IMG/VR virus record: IMGVR_UViG_3300042914_002952
Coordinates: 57,303-121,302 of that record
Source: a virus
Length of the DNA: 64,000 bases
Direction: 5' to 3' (one strand)
Made by a program: the position numbers and the translations under genes. The notes beneath the pieces were generated by a model that was not told the origin of the DNA, ran no database searches, and saw nothing but the letters and a program-made list of their open reading frames with translations. Below, one piece after another: positions 25,065 through 36,062 of the stretch. The stretch's first letter is position 1. Each line of letters begins with the position of its first letter.

Positions 25065-28000
25065 ATGCCAACATACTTAGATTTTAATAACACCAAGGTT
25101 TTTAGAGATTATTTAATTTCAAAAACTTTAAATAGACCGAACGGACCACAAACGTTTACGGACACCAATTATGTTGTTCAAAATTTAAATAATTTTGCAA
25201 ATGTTGACCCCGGTGATGTAAAAACAAATTGGTCTGTGTTTTTTGCAAATACTTTTGGTCAAAATTTATACAGTGTACCTGATAATACGATAGAAGAATA
25301 TACCAATACAACATTACCAATGTTAGCTTGGATTAATAATGGTATTATTTCTGATGGTTATCTTGATTCATTTACAATGACACAGTCCCCCAATTTGATT
25401 GGGATAATGGGTGGTCAAAACTTTGAAAACGATTCAAGATTAATGAAATTCGCGACTCAAAATATTCGAGAAAATAAATTAGGTCCCGTTTTTGCGAGAA
25501 TTGAACAAAATTTAACATCAGCAACTTTAGGTAGAGTTAGATTAATTGATGCGTTGGAGGGTAATACCGCGACTGCAATAAATCTCATTACAGGTAGAGA
25601 ACCTTTAGTTCAAAAAAACTATAAAATCACTGTTGATAGAACTTTAATAGGTAAGGGTGTTGATTTCCTTCAAACAGTTGCGGGACTTGAATTCCCATTT
25701 AGTGAAATACCTGGTGATTATTTAACAAATCCAAGAAACCCAATAGAAAATAGACCAACACCAAGAACAGAGGCGGGTGCCATTTTACAAGATGTTACAG
25801 GTGTTTTGGGGAGTTTAATTGGAATAGAAAGAAGACCGAAATTGGGGAGAAAACCTTCCGATTTATTTGTTGAATACATGGGGGAAGGACAAAGACAAAC
25901 ACTATATGACCAACTGTCATATTCAAAATATGCCCCAAATTATACAACCACCGCCCGTTCACAACAATCATCAAAATTATTTAATTTTACTGATAGAGTT
26001 GGTGCCGGTGTAAGAAATTTATTAGGTTTAGAAGCACCAAAAGGGGTTGCTTATATTGGTGATGATAGAGGTGAGGACGTTAAATATACAATGTCAGATT
26101 TTAATGACAGAGTTGTAAAAAGTAGTTACTATTTAAGTTTAATGTTTGACCCTGTTCAATCAAATTTATTTGAAAAACAAAGAAATATAACTCAGGGTGG
26201 TCAAATTAGCGGTAAATTAACGTGGATAAGTAAAAACTCTCAAAATAAAATCGGGTTATATAATAATGAATTTCAATCACAAGAGGCTAATGGATATAAC
26301 GATTCAAAGTCAACGAACTACGATTTTAGAGAAGATTCTATTCTTGGTTTAACACAAGAAATTTTGAATTCAATGCCTAAAGACGGTATTGCATCGAGAA
26401 CGCACGTCGGTAACGTTATTGACCAAACAAGTAGAATTTTCAAAGAAGGGGACTCAATGTTATCTAGAGGTTCGGCAATAAAATTTGTCGATAAATTTAA
26501 TCAAGAAACAGGAGCAGAATATTGTAGAGTATGGACAAAAGATAGGTCATACATGAATTACACCGACACAATGAAAAAAACGGCAAACCTTAGAAAATTT
26601 GACGATAGTGTTATGGGTGGTGACAGTAGACCATGGAACATTAATATTGCACCAATGTCTAGTGGTAATTATGACTCAACGGGAAATAATTCATTTGGGG
26701 CAAAAAATTCAACAAATATATTTCAAGGACCACCTGGTGATGGGTTTTATGCTAAAAAATATATGTTTTCAATTGAAAACTTGGCATGGAAAACTTCAAA
26801 CACAATGGGGTTCACATATAACGATTTACCATATTGTGAAAGAGGTAACAATGGAGGTAGGGTTATGTGGTTTCCTCCTTATGATTTGAAAGTAAATGAG
26901 AATAATGCGGCTAGATGGCAAGACAATACCTTTTTAGGTAGACCTGAACCAATTTACACATATCAAGACACAAGTAGAACGGGGACAATAAGTTTTAAAG
27001 TCATTGTTGACCACCCAAGTATTTTAAATTTGTTGGTCAGAGAACACTTTAAAGGGATGAGCGATGATGAAGCGGAAAACTACATTAATGCGTTTTTTGC
27101 TGGTTGTGAAGAATTAGATTTTTATGATTTAGTTAGAAGATACACACAATTAGATTCTAACGATATAAAACTATTACAAAATTTTTTAGACAAAGGAAAA
27201 GACCCCGAATTTATTCAACAATATAAAGTAACAACAGAACCGCCGGTTGTAGAAACACCGGTAACACCTACTGTTAAAGATGAATGTGGTCCACCAACTC
27301 AAAAAACTTTCAATTTAAAATTTGATAATGATAGGCCCGACCCAAATAGCAAATCATTAGAAACATCACGAAATTATTCAGAATTATATAATTCTTATAT
27401 ACCAACAAGAAAAACAACATATATTAATCAGTTAGATACTCTTATCAAACAATTAACAGGATTTTCACAAAACGATGTTCAAGTTAAAAAAGAAAAAAGT
27501 TATATTTTTGGTAATGAAAATGTAACAATTACTCAATCGTTAATCGATGAGCAAAAAACAAAAATCGGAGACTATTTCGATAAAGCGACTTCGGGATATT
27601 CCGATTACCAATCTTCTCTTAATGAATTAAAATCAAAACTATCTGGTAAAACAGCGGAGGATATTCGTATTAAAATTTCATCTTCAGCATCTTCCTCGGC
27701 TTCATCTGACTATAACGAAAGATTAGCGATTAGAAGAAGTCATAGTGTTTTACAAGATATATTTGATACCATATCGAATGGAGGAAAGAAACCAAATATG
27801 ATATGGATAAGTGATTTAACACCAACAAATAAAAATCTTGGGGATAATGATAAATTAATTATCGAAAGAGGAAAACCAATTGAGATAATAAAAGAATATA
27901 AAATCAGTGACTTTGGATATGAATATGATGGTAAAATTATTGTTGAATCAGTTAATTACGGTGAAAATTTTACTGGTGGGCAACCCGAAACAAACTGTAT

Positions 28001-29912
28001 AGGTAAAGATTTCATAAAAGTTAGGGAACTTGGAACATATTCACCAATATCGTTTTATTGTAGACAAACGACATTCGAATTAAAATATGAAAATCGTTCA
28101 AGAACCGAACAACCTGCATCTTTACCAAAAAATAATCCAACTAATCCAGTTACGACAGTAGAACCAAATGGTAAAATACCAATTTCACAACCATCCAAAA
28201 AACCACCAATTGACCCAATAAAAAGAGTCATTGCAAAAACTCTTTCAGAATGTTTTTATTTTAAAAAATTAGAAGAAACCGACCCCATATCTTTTAAGTC
28301 CCTTAAAGACAAATTAAAATATTTCCATCCCGCTTTTCACTCGATGACACCTGAAGGTTTAAATAGTAGGTTAACATTTTTATTACAGTGTGTTAGACCT
28401 GGTGACACAATACCGATAAAAGGTATATCTGAAGATTCAGATTTAAACGCAAGAAACACATCTTTTGGTCCACCACCAATTTGTGTAATTAGAATTGGTG
28501 ATTTTTATCATTCAAAGGTGGTAATAAGAGATGTTCAAATTAGTTACGATGATGGTGGTCAAATACTTTGGGATTTAAATCCCGAAGGTATTGGTATTCA
28601 ACCGATGGTTGCAAGTGTTACTTTACAAGTTTCATTCATTGGTGGTCATGGATTATCTAAACCCGTTGAAAGACTTCAAAACGCATTGTCGTCTAATTTC
28701 TTTGCGAATACCGAAATGTACGATGAAAGGTCAATTTCAACAAATGAAACAATTGGTGGAATGACACCTGAAGAATTTACAAAAGACTTTTTAGATAAAC
28801 TAAATCAATCATACTATAATATTATACCAAATGCAGATTTAATAAAAAACAATAAAAATATTACCCAAAATAATTATATGGGTATACCCGTTGGGGACAC
28901 AACGAACGTCGAAGAGATAAGTTATACAGAACTAGTAACAAACCTTTTTGATTTAACAAAAAACTATTTTGAAAAATATGTTTCAATATACAATCAAATA
29001 TATACAAAATACGGGAAAGACATAACAACAATGTTATTAAAAAATGATTATAGACCAATATCCCAATATGATGTTTATACTTCAACGTCGCCAACACCTG
29101 GTAAAGTATTAGAATTGTTTGGTTTACATGAAAAAAGAAAGGAATTATCTGTTTATTCTGAAGGTTTGGAATTGGCACTAAATAATTTTATCGATAATTC
29201 ATCAACAACATATTTATCGAATTTGTTTACTTTTGATAAAGTAATCACAGGTTCTTTGTTAATAGATACAAATGAAAAAATAATAAAACCATTTATTAAA
29301 AAAGTAATTCAGGAAAAAGTGGATGGGATTTCTGATGGTAATATATTAAAAGAATTAGAAGAATCGAGAAACAATTTAATAAAAACGTTAGATAAATTAA
29401 ACTTTGTTATAAAAAATGCGAAAGATTCTACCGTCAACGATGATACAGTAAAAAGTCTTCAGTTTTCGGGATTTACTTCAGATTTATTATATAACGAATA
29501 TGAGTCATGTATAACGTATATTGAAGAAAATCATTCAAAATTAACTGTTGATTTATCGACAAACATTACTTTTTTAAATCCAACAATACAATCTTCTGAT
29601 TTTGATTTTATTATTAGTCAATTATTATTTGATAAAATAGACTCATTCATGAATCTTTTTATTGATACATCTTTATATCCTGAAAAAGTAAAGAACAAGT
29701 TAAGAACAAGATTACAAAGTTTTATTAATGTACCGAATAAAAAGGATTTTAAATTTACAAAATTTAAAGACAGAAAAAATGGTAAAGAAATAAACTTTGA
29801 TGTTATAACCATATCGGATGAAACAAATGGAACAATTATAAATGAATCAACTCAAATATTTTCAGAATCAAATGAAGTAACAAATAAATTAAATTTTTAT
29901 AGAAAAAAATAA
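25065..29912 (+). CDS. Giant baseplate/hub protein with OmpA-like motif, 1615 aa
   Basis: Multidomain virion protein. Two similar beta modules are visible: WFPPYDLKVNENNAARWQDN then GRPEPIYTYQDTSRTGTISF (about 605-650), and FGPPPICVIRIGDFYHSKVV then ILWDLNPEGIGIQPMVASVT (about 1140-1190) followed by FIGGHGLSKPVERLQNALSS. These look like tube- or LysM-associated baseplate domains. At about 860-905, KLSGKTAEDIRIKISSSASS then SDYNERLAIRRSHSVLQDIF follows the OmpA/peptidoglycan-binding pattern ('I.I...S..S...N..L...R...V'). The C-terminal 350 residues are helical. It is probably a central baseplate part, perhaps touching the cell wall. The stop overlaps the next ATG (TAATG). Confidence 0.6.
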   Translation: MPTYLDFNNTKVFRDYLISKTLNRPNGPQTFTDTNYVVQNLNNFANVDPGDVKTNWSVFFANTFGQNLYSVPDNTIEEYTNTTLPMLAWINNGIISDGYLDSFTMTQSPNLIGIMGGQNFENDSRLMKFATQNIRENKLGPVFARIEQNLTSATLGRVRLIDALEGNTATAINLITGREPLVQKNYKITVDRTLIGKGVDFLQTVAGLEFPFSEIPGDYLTNPRNPIENRPTPRTEAGAILQDVTGVLGSLIGIERRPKLGRKPSDLFVEYMGEGQRQTLYDQLSYSKYAPNYTTTARSQQSSKLFNFTDRVGAGVRNLLGLEAPKGVAYIGDDRGEDVKYTMSDFNDRVVKSSYYLSLMFDPVQSNLFEKQRNITQGGQISGKLTWISKNSQNKIGLYNNEFQSQEANGYNDSKSTNYDFREDSILGLTQEILNSMPKDGIASRTHVGNVIDQTSRIFKEGDSMLSRGSAIKFVDKFNQETGAEYCRVWTKDRSYMNYTDTMKKTANLRKFDDSVMGGDSRPWNINIAPMSSGNYDSTGNNSFGAKNSTNIFQGPPGDGFYAKKYMFSIENLAWKTSNTMGFTYNDLPYCERGNNGGRVMWFPPYDLKVNENNAARWQDNTFLGRPEPIYTYQDTSRTGTISFKVIVDHPSILNLLVREHFKGMSDDEAENYINAFFAGCEELDFYDLVRRYTQLDSNDIKLLQNFLDKGKDPEFIQQYKVTTEPPVVETPVTPTVKDECGPPTQKTFNLKFDNDRPDPNSKSLETSRNYSELYNSYIPTRKTTYINQLDTLIKQLTGFSQNDVQVKKEKSYIFGNENVTITQSLIDEQKTKIGDYFDKATSGYSDYQSSLNELKSKLSGKTAEDIRIKISSSASSSASSDYNERLAIRRSHSVLQDIFDTISNGGKKPNMIWISDLTPTNKNLGDNDKLIIERGKPIEIIKEYKISDFGYEYDGKIIVESVNYGENFTGGQPETNCIGKDFIKVRELGTYSPISFYCRQTTFELKYENRSRTEQPASLPKNNPTNPVTTVEPNGKIPISQPSKKPPIDPIKRVIAKTLSECFYFKKLEETDPISFKSLKDKLKYFHPAFHSMTPEGLNSRLTFLLQCVRPGDTIPIKGISEDSDLNARNTSFGPPPICVIRIGDFYHSKVVIRDVQISYDDGGQILWDLNPEGIGIQPMVASVTLQVSFIGGHGLSKPVERLQNALSSNFFANTEMYDERSISTNETIGGMTPEEFTKDFLDKLNQSYYNIIPNADLIKNNKNITQNNYMGIPVGDTTNVEEISYTELVTNLFDLTKNYFEKYVSIYNQIYTKYGKDITTMLLKNDYRPISQYDVYTSTSPTPGKVLELFGLHEKRKELSVYSEGLELALNNFIDNSSTTYLSNLFTFDKVITGSLLIDTNEKIIKPFIKKVIQEKVDGISDGNILKELEESRNNLIKTLDKLNFVIKNAKDSTVNDDTVKSLQFSGFTSDLLYNEYESCITYIEENHSKLTVDLSTNITFLNPTIQSSDFDFIISQLLFDKIDSFMNLFIDTSLYPEKVKNKLRTRLQSFINVPNKKDFKFTKFKDRKNGKEINFDVITISDETNGTIINESTQIFSESNEVTNKLNFYRKK

Positions 29913-30238
29913 TGAGTAGGCAGTATTTTGATAGATATCAGTTTTTTATAGAAGATGGTTCTTTTAGAGTTGTTCCCGGTATTGAAATACCAATAAAAAC
30001 AACAGACAAGTATATGTTCTTTAAAAAAGGTAGAGACAGATTAGATAGATTATCTTTGGAACATTATGGTTCACCCGTCTTTGGTTGGTTAATTCTCCAA
30101 GCTAATCCAACTGTTGGTGGATTGGAGTTTGAGATACCTGATAATTTTGTTTTACGTATTCCTTTTCCATTAGTTATTTCTTTACAAGACTACAAAAGAA
30201 ATGTAGAATTATATAACTTGTATTATGGCGAACAATAG
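29912..30238 (+). CDS. Baseplate wedge protein (gp53/LysM-like), 108 aa
   Basis: KKGRDRLDRLSLEHYGSPVF then GWLILQANPTVGG then VLRIPFPLVISL match gp53-type and LysM-like baseplate proteins: 'DRLD.L...YYG.P..W.I..AN......G..LRIP'. In T4 gp53 joins wedges to the hub. At 108 aa it is shorter than T4 gp53 (196 aa) and contains essentially only the LysM-like core. It is tightly coupled: its ATG overlaps the upstream stop by one base and its 3' end overlaps the next gene by 14 bp. Confidence 0.7.
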   Translation: MSRQYFDRYQFFIEDGSFRVVPGIEIPIKTTDKYMFFKKGRDRLDRLSLEHYGSPVFGWLILQANPTVGGLEFEIPDNFVLRIPFPLVISLQDYKRNVELYNLYYGEQ

Positions 30239-33200
30239 AGATTACACGAATAGTGAAAATATTTTAGTAAAAGTTGACCAAAATAATCTTGTTTATGTTG
30301 ACCCAAATAGTGTTGTAGATTCTAATGGAGAAATACAACCAAGAGGACATAAACAAGAGAACTTGGTTATGTATGTAAACTTGGAAGCCGATTTAGTACC
30401 TAGAACAGTATTAATATCTGATAACGATAAGGGAAACACATTGACACAAATTGCTGGTGGTAATTTAAATTTTTTAAAAAATGCAACCGGAGACGGTAAT
30501 TTTGATGCGACTTGGACAGACTCATTTGTTCCAAAACCAATACAAGGTCAAGAATCGAACTATAAAGACGGTTACGATGTGACGTTTGGTGAAAATCAAT
30601 TTAAAGATACTAGTGGTCAAAGTTTTGGTATTGATTCAATTAGTATTTCAATTAAAGGAGCGAATTTTGTTCCAACTGTTAATATAAGTTTTATAGATGT
30701 TAGAGGTAAAACATTATTCGAATCGAGTGACAATTCACCGTATAGGGCATTTTTTCATTTACCGTGGCCAATATTTTATCTAACTGTAAAAGGATATTAT
30801 GGGAAAGCAATAAGGTATAGGTTACACATGACAAAATTTTCATCAAGATTCAATGAATCAAATGGAAATTTTGAAATATCAACCATTTTCGTGGGTTCAA
30901 CATATGCTTGGATGAACGACATTACATTATCTCAAATAATAACATGTCCTTACATGTTTTTAGTTGAAGAAAACAAAAACACAAGTTTTAATGAAAAAAC
31001 AGGATTATATGAAAAAACAGTATCTCACTCTTCAAGAGGATATCAAATATTAAAATCTGTTTACAGACAGTACGAACAAAAGGGATTAATACCAAAAGGA
31101 TTTCCTGTAAGAACATTAACAGAAATGGGTTACATAGCAGAAAGTTTGGATAAAATTTTAGAACAACAAATTTTTAGTAGTGTTGATATGGGTGTTTTTC
31201 AAGGAGTTAAAGAATTGGATGAAACAATAAATAATTACGAAAATTCCTTTAAAGCTTGGGCAAAAAAGAATTTATCCAATGAATCTGAAAAGATAAGTGA
31301 GGATGAATTTTGGTATTATACTTCATTAAAAGATAAAACAAAATTGGACACCGTAGTTGGTGATAAAAATGGAACGTTAGAATTGTTAATAAAAAATTTT
31401 AATGAAACCATCGAAAAAAATAGATTGTTTACTCAAACACTTTCTAACAATACTACTGGTGATTTTAAAAAAATATCAATAAAAAAATTGAAAAGTGCGT
31501 CAACATATTATAAAATACTAACTGACAAAAAAGTGGTAATTAATATTGATGGTATTTTTAACGATATCTTTCAGATAAGAAAATCATTCGAAGAACAAAG
31601 AAAAAAATTGGAAGATGATGTTGAGTTTAGAATGAATGAAATAATCAAAGGAAAAGAAGGATTTGGGTTTGAACCAACAATTAGAAATATGTTCGCTGTT
31701 TTATTAGCAAATGCCGAAGTTTATATCAGATTAATGAAAGATGTACACAACAAAGCATTTACTGCTTCTTTAAGTAGAAAAAATTCAGTCAAAAATCTTT
31801 CAAAAGAATCCAAAGGCGAGAGTATTTATCCGTGGCCTGAAATTTCAAAACCACAACAGGGTGGTAAAATAAATGTCATGGCGTATCCTGGTGATGAACA
31901 ACTTATTCATAAATTAGAATCATATGATAGTACTAAATGGCCTGAAGTTGATTTTGTGGAAGAGTACATTAAAATTAACACAAATAGAGTTGAAACAAAT
32001 GTAAATAACGAACCAACGAGAAATGATGTTAATTATGTATTTGATTCTAATGTAGACTTAAACACTATTTCACCAATATCGACGACCGATTTTATTATAA
32101 GTAGAGTGCCTTATATTGATAAAGATTATGCGTCATTTTTATATGAAATATATGAAAGAGCTAGATTTTTAACAATGTTTGATTCATTTACTAATGAAAT
32201 GTTAACTGAGTTGGCAAATGAAGAGTTTAATAATATTAAAAATTCAATAGAAGAAGATGGTGATTTGATAGAAATCGCTAAAAGAATAAAATCGATAGAT
32301 GATTTTATTAGGGTCGAATATCAACAAACAAAAAAAGACGAAAACGGTAAAATCGAATTAGACGAAAATAATAACCCTAAAACACAAACCGAATACAGTG
32401 GTTATTTGTTTATCTCATCACCTTATGATAAATTTTCAAAATACAAAGACACTTTACCTACAACCAATTATTTGGTTGAAATATTAGAGGAACCTTTCAA
32501 GTTTGAAAGTTATAATTTAAACGTTACAATAAAAGACGGTGGATTAGACAGTGATAAAATAAATAACTATTTGTTAAATTATCAACCAGAATCGTATAGA
32601 AAAAACATATACCCATTTAATTCAAATACATATTTGGGATACATAAACAAAACAACCTTTAGTGATGATAATTTTAAATTTAACGGAATATTAAAATATG
32701 AATCATCTAATGGTTTTATATCGTCACCAATTAATCCAAACTCATGGGTAAAATCGGGAGGAAATAATTTAACTAATTTCTTTTCAAATACGGTTAACGT
32801 GACAGGAAATACTGTTTCAATTTTAAACACACCATATTTTCACAATCAACTTTACTATGATTTTAATAAATCCACAGTAAATGGTAAATATGCCGGTTCG
32901 GCATATCTTTTACTTAATTCTTTACCTTTTATTGACTTAGATGACCAGATTACATTTGAAAATACTTCAATATTAACATCATCATTATTTAGAGAAATTG
33001 GTTCTACACATTTCATTCCATATCATTTATTGTTAAAATGGGGGTCTATTTATCACAGATACAAAACACATCTTATTGACGGATATGACATTTTAGAAGG
33101 TGCAATAAATTCAAGTTATGTCACTAAACCATTGTCAGGTCAAACATTCTTTGATAATAATTCAGGATATACTTTTACAATAACCCCCAAAGTATCAACA

Positions 33201-36017
33201 ACAACCGGTTCAACTCTTAATGTATCGTACACTGGTTACACAAGTGTAGGGTTGAGTCCCTTTTATCAATCAATATATAGTCAAATTGTTAATGGTTATG
33301 CTCATTACAATAATTCATTGGGTAATTCATCATATTCTGCAAATACTTTGAATAATGGTATAATACATAGAGTTAGGACAAAAACACAAATGAACTATTG
33401 GGACGTGATAGTTGACAATACAAAGTATAAAACGGACGAAAAAACATACACTCTTTTACCATCTATTGGTGATTATTCTAGCTCAAAAATATTTGTTTAT
33501 AGTAATGGTTCATTTGATTTTGTACAACAAATTGGTTTTAGAACCTTATGGTTTTTAGATGATACTATAACTAATTCATTTACTGGTCAAACTTTTCCAA
33601 CACCTTATGAATATTTTAGAACAACAGGAAACACTTATTCTATATCCACAAATTATAAAAAAGCAATTGATTTAATTGGTACATTTAGTCCAACAATCCT
33701 CGAATATTTTGAAAGTTATTTTTTAGATTTTGCAAGTCAAAAAATGAACGACGAATTACCATATAAACCATTTAATAATTTGAATTTTCAAAAATTCCAA
33801 GATATATTAACAAGATTAAGCGTTATCGATAAAACCAATTTACCACAAGACCCCGCATCATTGTCCAACATTGATTTACTAATTGATAATTTGAAACGAA
33901 AACAAAAAGAAGCTGCAGAAAGTATAACCAATAGTATTTTAGGTAGTAACAATCTAATACAGTTTAGTTTATCAAATCCAAAAGAAATTGACCCTTTTAT
34001 ATTGTATGGAATGACAAAATCAAATCCTGATACAACATATTTAACACAATCATTTAGTTCTTCTGATATTAACTCAACAAATCAGAATTTTATAAAATTA
34101 TATATTGGAGAAGATATTGACGGATATTATTTAGAGTTTTTTAGTGTTAATAATATCAAATTAACTGAAGACAATATAAAAACACATAGACCACTTGCTC
34201 AAATTTATGGTGGATATAGAAAAAATGGGGGTACAACAAGTAGGTCTTCTTTTTTAAACTACCTTAAAAACGAAATCATTATTAAAAATACCGGTGGAGA
34301 TATAACCTCTAAAGGTTCTGACATTAGATTCAAACATTTTTTAACTCAACTTTTAATTAATTTTCCAAAATTAGATAGTAAAAAATCAAAAAATCCCGCG
34401 TCAAGAATTGATATGTTTAGAGGGTATAATAGTGATAACACAAAATTAGAATTATATAACACATTCAAATCATTTAATGATAAGTGGACTTCAGGGAATT
34501 CGATTGGACAAAGATTATTGTTAGAAGAATTTTTATTTTTAGATAAAGCAAATCGGGATATTGGTGATAAATTATATCTTAACATTGATAGGTTTACGAA
34601 CCTTTTGCATCCAAAAAATGTAAAACAATCGTTGTATGGGGCAATATCCATGTTAATCCAAGGTACGGGATTAGATATGAGGGCATTACCAGCATACATA
34701 AATTTTTATGGAAACAATGTTAATGTAAAAAATAAAATAAGACCCTCAAAAAAAGTTGCGTCAGATTTGTTCGGAACGTTTTTAGAAGTTGATTACCAAG
34801 AATCGACACCAAAAATCATTATTCAATTAGTTGGAAATAATTCAAAAAGATTGGATATGTCAAACAGTAAACCATATAAGTTTACAGATGATGGTTTTTA
34901 TATTGGGAGTCAAAACAATAATCCTTTGTTGATAACCTCCTTAGAGAACTTTTCAAGAAATGACCTATCAAAGTCTAATCGGGTCGTTGCTTTTGAAGTT
35001 AGTTTTGGAGACCAAAATCAAGGAATATTTAAAGGACTGACACTTGACCAATCAAGTTTAAAAAACACATCCGAATCGTTTCTTGTTTTGGAGAATTTAG
35101 CTAGGTCCGCTTCAGGTGCAGGTGTATACAATGTTGACGTTTCGTTATTTGATTACTATAAACAAGCTTCTTACAAATGCGACATAACTTCTATGGGTAA
35201 TGTTATGATACAACCAACAATGTTTTTTTATTTAAAAAATGTACCTATGTTTAGAGGTTCATATTGGATAACTGAAGTAACACATACAATAAAATCAAAT
35301 AATATATCTACAACGTTTTCTGGTACGAGAATACCGTATACATCTCTACCCGACCCAACAGATTCCTTTGTGGCCAGTTATAGAATATTATTTGATAAGA
35401 TACAATCCAAAGCATCTAGAATAATAAAACAAAGAGAATCCAATAAAACTGATACACAAGAAACGGTTGTGTACCAGAAAATAAATTATATTACAGATAG
35501 GGGAGGTAAAATTATTCAGGGTGAGCAAATAATTGACAAATTAGAAGATGTTGGTATCAATAAGTTTGGCGTACCATTTAACGGATTTAATGAACAAAGA
35601 ACCATTCAAAAGGTAAGAAATAATAACCAAGTTTGGTTAAGAGGATTGGTCGTACAAATGGGTGGAACAGGGTATACAATTAATGATACAACAAGTATGA
35701 ATATTGCAAATGGTATTAAATTTTCAGACATTCAAAATACCGATTATAAGTATTTTATGGTTAATTTTCAATTATCAAGACAAATCACTGCAGAATTAAT
35801 TAGAACAGCAAAAACAACTTTTAAAAATCCAAATAATAATAAAACGGTCGTTGTTAACCCAAATTATCAATTGGATTCATCTTCAGGAACGATTGTTGCT
35901 GAAGGTCCTGTTGCGATAGGTCCTATAAGTAGCACTTACGGAATTGCATTATCAAAGAAATTAATGAGTGAACTTAAACTATTTGATGGTGACGTTGTTT
36001 ATTTTAATATGGAATAA
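30225..36017 (+). CDS. Giant baseplate hub-like protein, 1930 aa
   Basis: Largest complete gene here. Residues about 135-240 (IDSISISIKGANFVPTVNIS, FFHLPWPIFYLTVKGYYGKA, GNFEISTIFVGSTYAWMNDI) form a beta domain like the first hub domain of gp27/gpD proteins. Residues about 1635-1710 (YKCDITSMGNVMIQPTMFFY, MFRGSYWITEVTHTIKSNNI, TTFSGTRIP) match the last hub domain ('G....P...F.L.....G.Y.I..V.H.I.....T.F.G.R'). The long middle is a Ser/Asn/Thr-rich and helical insertion. The end (IGPISSTYGIALSKKLMSEL then FDGDVVYFNME) vaguely recalls a double-psi barrel. Likely the trimeric baseplate hub, greatly enlarged. Start ATG overlaps the gp53-like gene. Confidence 0.6.
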   Translation: MANNRDYTNSENILVKVDQNNLVYVDPNSVVDSNGEIQPRGHKQENLVMYVNLEADLVPRTVLISDNDKGNTLTQIAGGNLNFLKNATGDGNFDATWTDSFVPKPIQGQESNYKDGYDVTFGENQFKDTSGQSFGIDSISISIKGANFVPTVNISFIDVRGKTLFESSDNSPYRAFFHLPWPIFYLTVKGYYGKAIRYRLHMTKFSSRFNESNGNFEISTIFVGSTYAWMNDITLSQIITCPYMFLVEENKNTSFNEKTGLYEKTVSHSSRGYQILKSVYRQYEQKGLIPKGFPVRTLTEMGYIAESLDKILEQQIFSSVDMGVFQGVKELDETINNYENSFKAWAKKNLSNESEKISEDEFWYYTSLKDKTKLDTVVGDKNGTLELLIKNFNETIEKNRLFTQTLSNNTTGDFKKISIKKLKSASTYYKILTDKKVVINIDGIFNDIFQIRKSFEEQRKKLEDDVEFRMNEIIKGKEGFGFEPTIRNMFAVLLANAEVYIRLMKDVHNKAFTASLSRKNSVKNLSKESKGESIYPWPEISKPQQGGKINVMAYPGDEQLIHKLESYDSTKWPEVDFVEEYIKINTNRVETNVNNEPTRNDVNYVFDSNVDLNTISPISTTDFIISRVPYIDKDYASFLYEIYERARFLTMFDSFTNEMLTELANEEFNNIKNSIEEDGDLIEIAKRIKSIDDFIRVEYQQTKKDENGKIELDENNNPKTQTEYSGYLFISSPYDKFSKYKDTLPTTNYLVEILEEPFKFESYNLNVTIKDGGLDSDKINNYLLNYQPESYRKNIYPFNSNTYLGYINKTTFSDDNFKFNGILKYESSNGFISSPINPNSWVKSGGNNLTNFFSNTVNVTGNTVSILNTPYFHNQLYYDFNKSTVNGKYAGSAYLLLNSLPFIDLDDQITFENTSILTSSLFREIGSTHFIPYHLLLKWGSIYHRYKTHLIDGYDILEGAINSSYVTKPLSGQTFFDNNSGYTFTITPKVSTTTGSTLNVSYTGYTSVGLSPFYQSIYSQIVNGYAHYNNSLGNSSYSANTLNNGIIHRVRTKTQMNYWDVIVDNTKYKTDEKTYTLLPSIGDYSSSKIFVYSNGSFDFVQQIGFRTLWFLDDTITNSFTGQTFPTPYEYFRTTGNTYSISTNYKKAIDLIGTFSPTILEYFESYFLDFASQKMNDELPYKPFNNLNFQKFQDILTRLSVIDKTNLPQDPASLSNIDLLIDNLKRKQKEAAESITNSILGSNNLIQFSLSNPKEIDPFILYGMTKSNPDTTYLTQSFSSSDINSTNQNFIKLYIGEDIDGYYLEFFSVNNIKLTEDNIKTHRPLAQIYGGYRKNGGTTSRSSFLNYLKNEIIIKNTGGDITSKGSDIRFKHFLTQLLINFPKLDSKKSKNPASRIDMFRGYNSDNTKLELYNTFKSFNDKWTSGNSIGQRLLLEEFLFLDKANRDIGDKLYLNIDRFTNLLHPKNVKQSLYGAISMLIQGTGLDMRALPAYINFYGNNVNVKNKIRPSKKVASDLFGTFLEVDYQESTPKIIIQLVGNNSKRLDMSNSKPYKFTDDGFYIGSQNNNPLLITSLENFSRNDLSKSNRVVAFEVSFGDQNQGIFKGLTLDQSSLKNTSESFLVLENLARSASGAGVYNVDVSLFDYYKQASYKCDITSMGNVMIQPTMFFYLKNVPMFRGSYWITEVTHTIKSNNISTTFSGTRIPYTSLPDPTDSFVASYRILFDKIQSKASRIIKQRESNKTDTQETVVYQKINYITDRGGKIIQGEQIIDKLEDVGINKFGVPFNGFNEQRTIQKVRNNNQVWLRGLVVQMGGTGYTINDTTSMNIANGIKFSDIQNTDYKYFMVNFQLSRQITAELIRTAKTTFKNPNNNKTVVVNPNYQLDSSSGTIVAEGPVAIGPISSTYGIALSKKLMSELKLFDGDVVYFNME

Positions 36018-36040
36018 TTAGATATTTTATTTTTTTTGGA

Positions 36041-36048
36041 TATTTATA
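36041..36048 (+). promoter_or_regulatory. Late-type box TATTTATA
   Basis: Exact octamer 14 nt before the ATG at 36063. An in-frame ATG at 36036 lies upstream of the box, so the downstream ATG is preferred as start. Confidence 0.5.
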
Positions 36049-36062
36049 TAAAAAAAAGAAAA

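Noticed and set aside
25065-36017. Lysozyme or peptidase domain in the hub proteins
   Set aside because: I searched by eye for catalytic Glu/His-Asp motifs of lysozymes and NlpC/P60 enzymes and found none that could be supported.
36036-36062. Upstream in-frame ATG for the 66-aa gene
   Set aside because: The added codons coincide with the TATTTATA box and poly-A leader; the ATG at 36063 fits the spacing of other genes.
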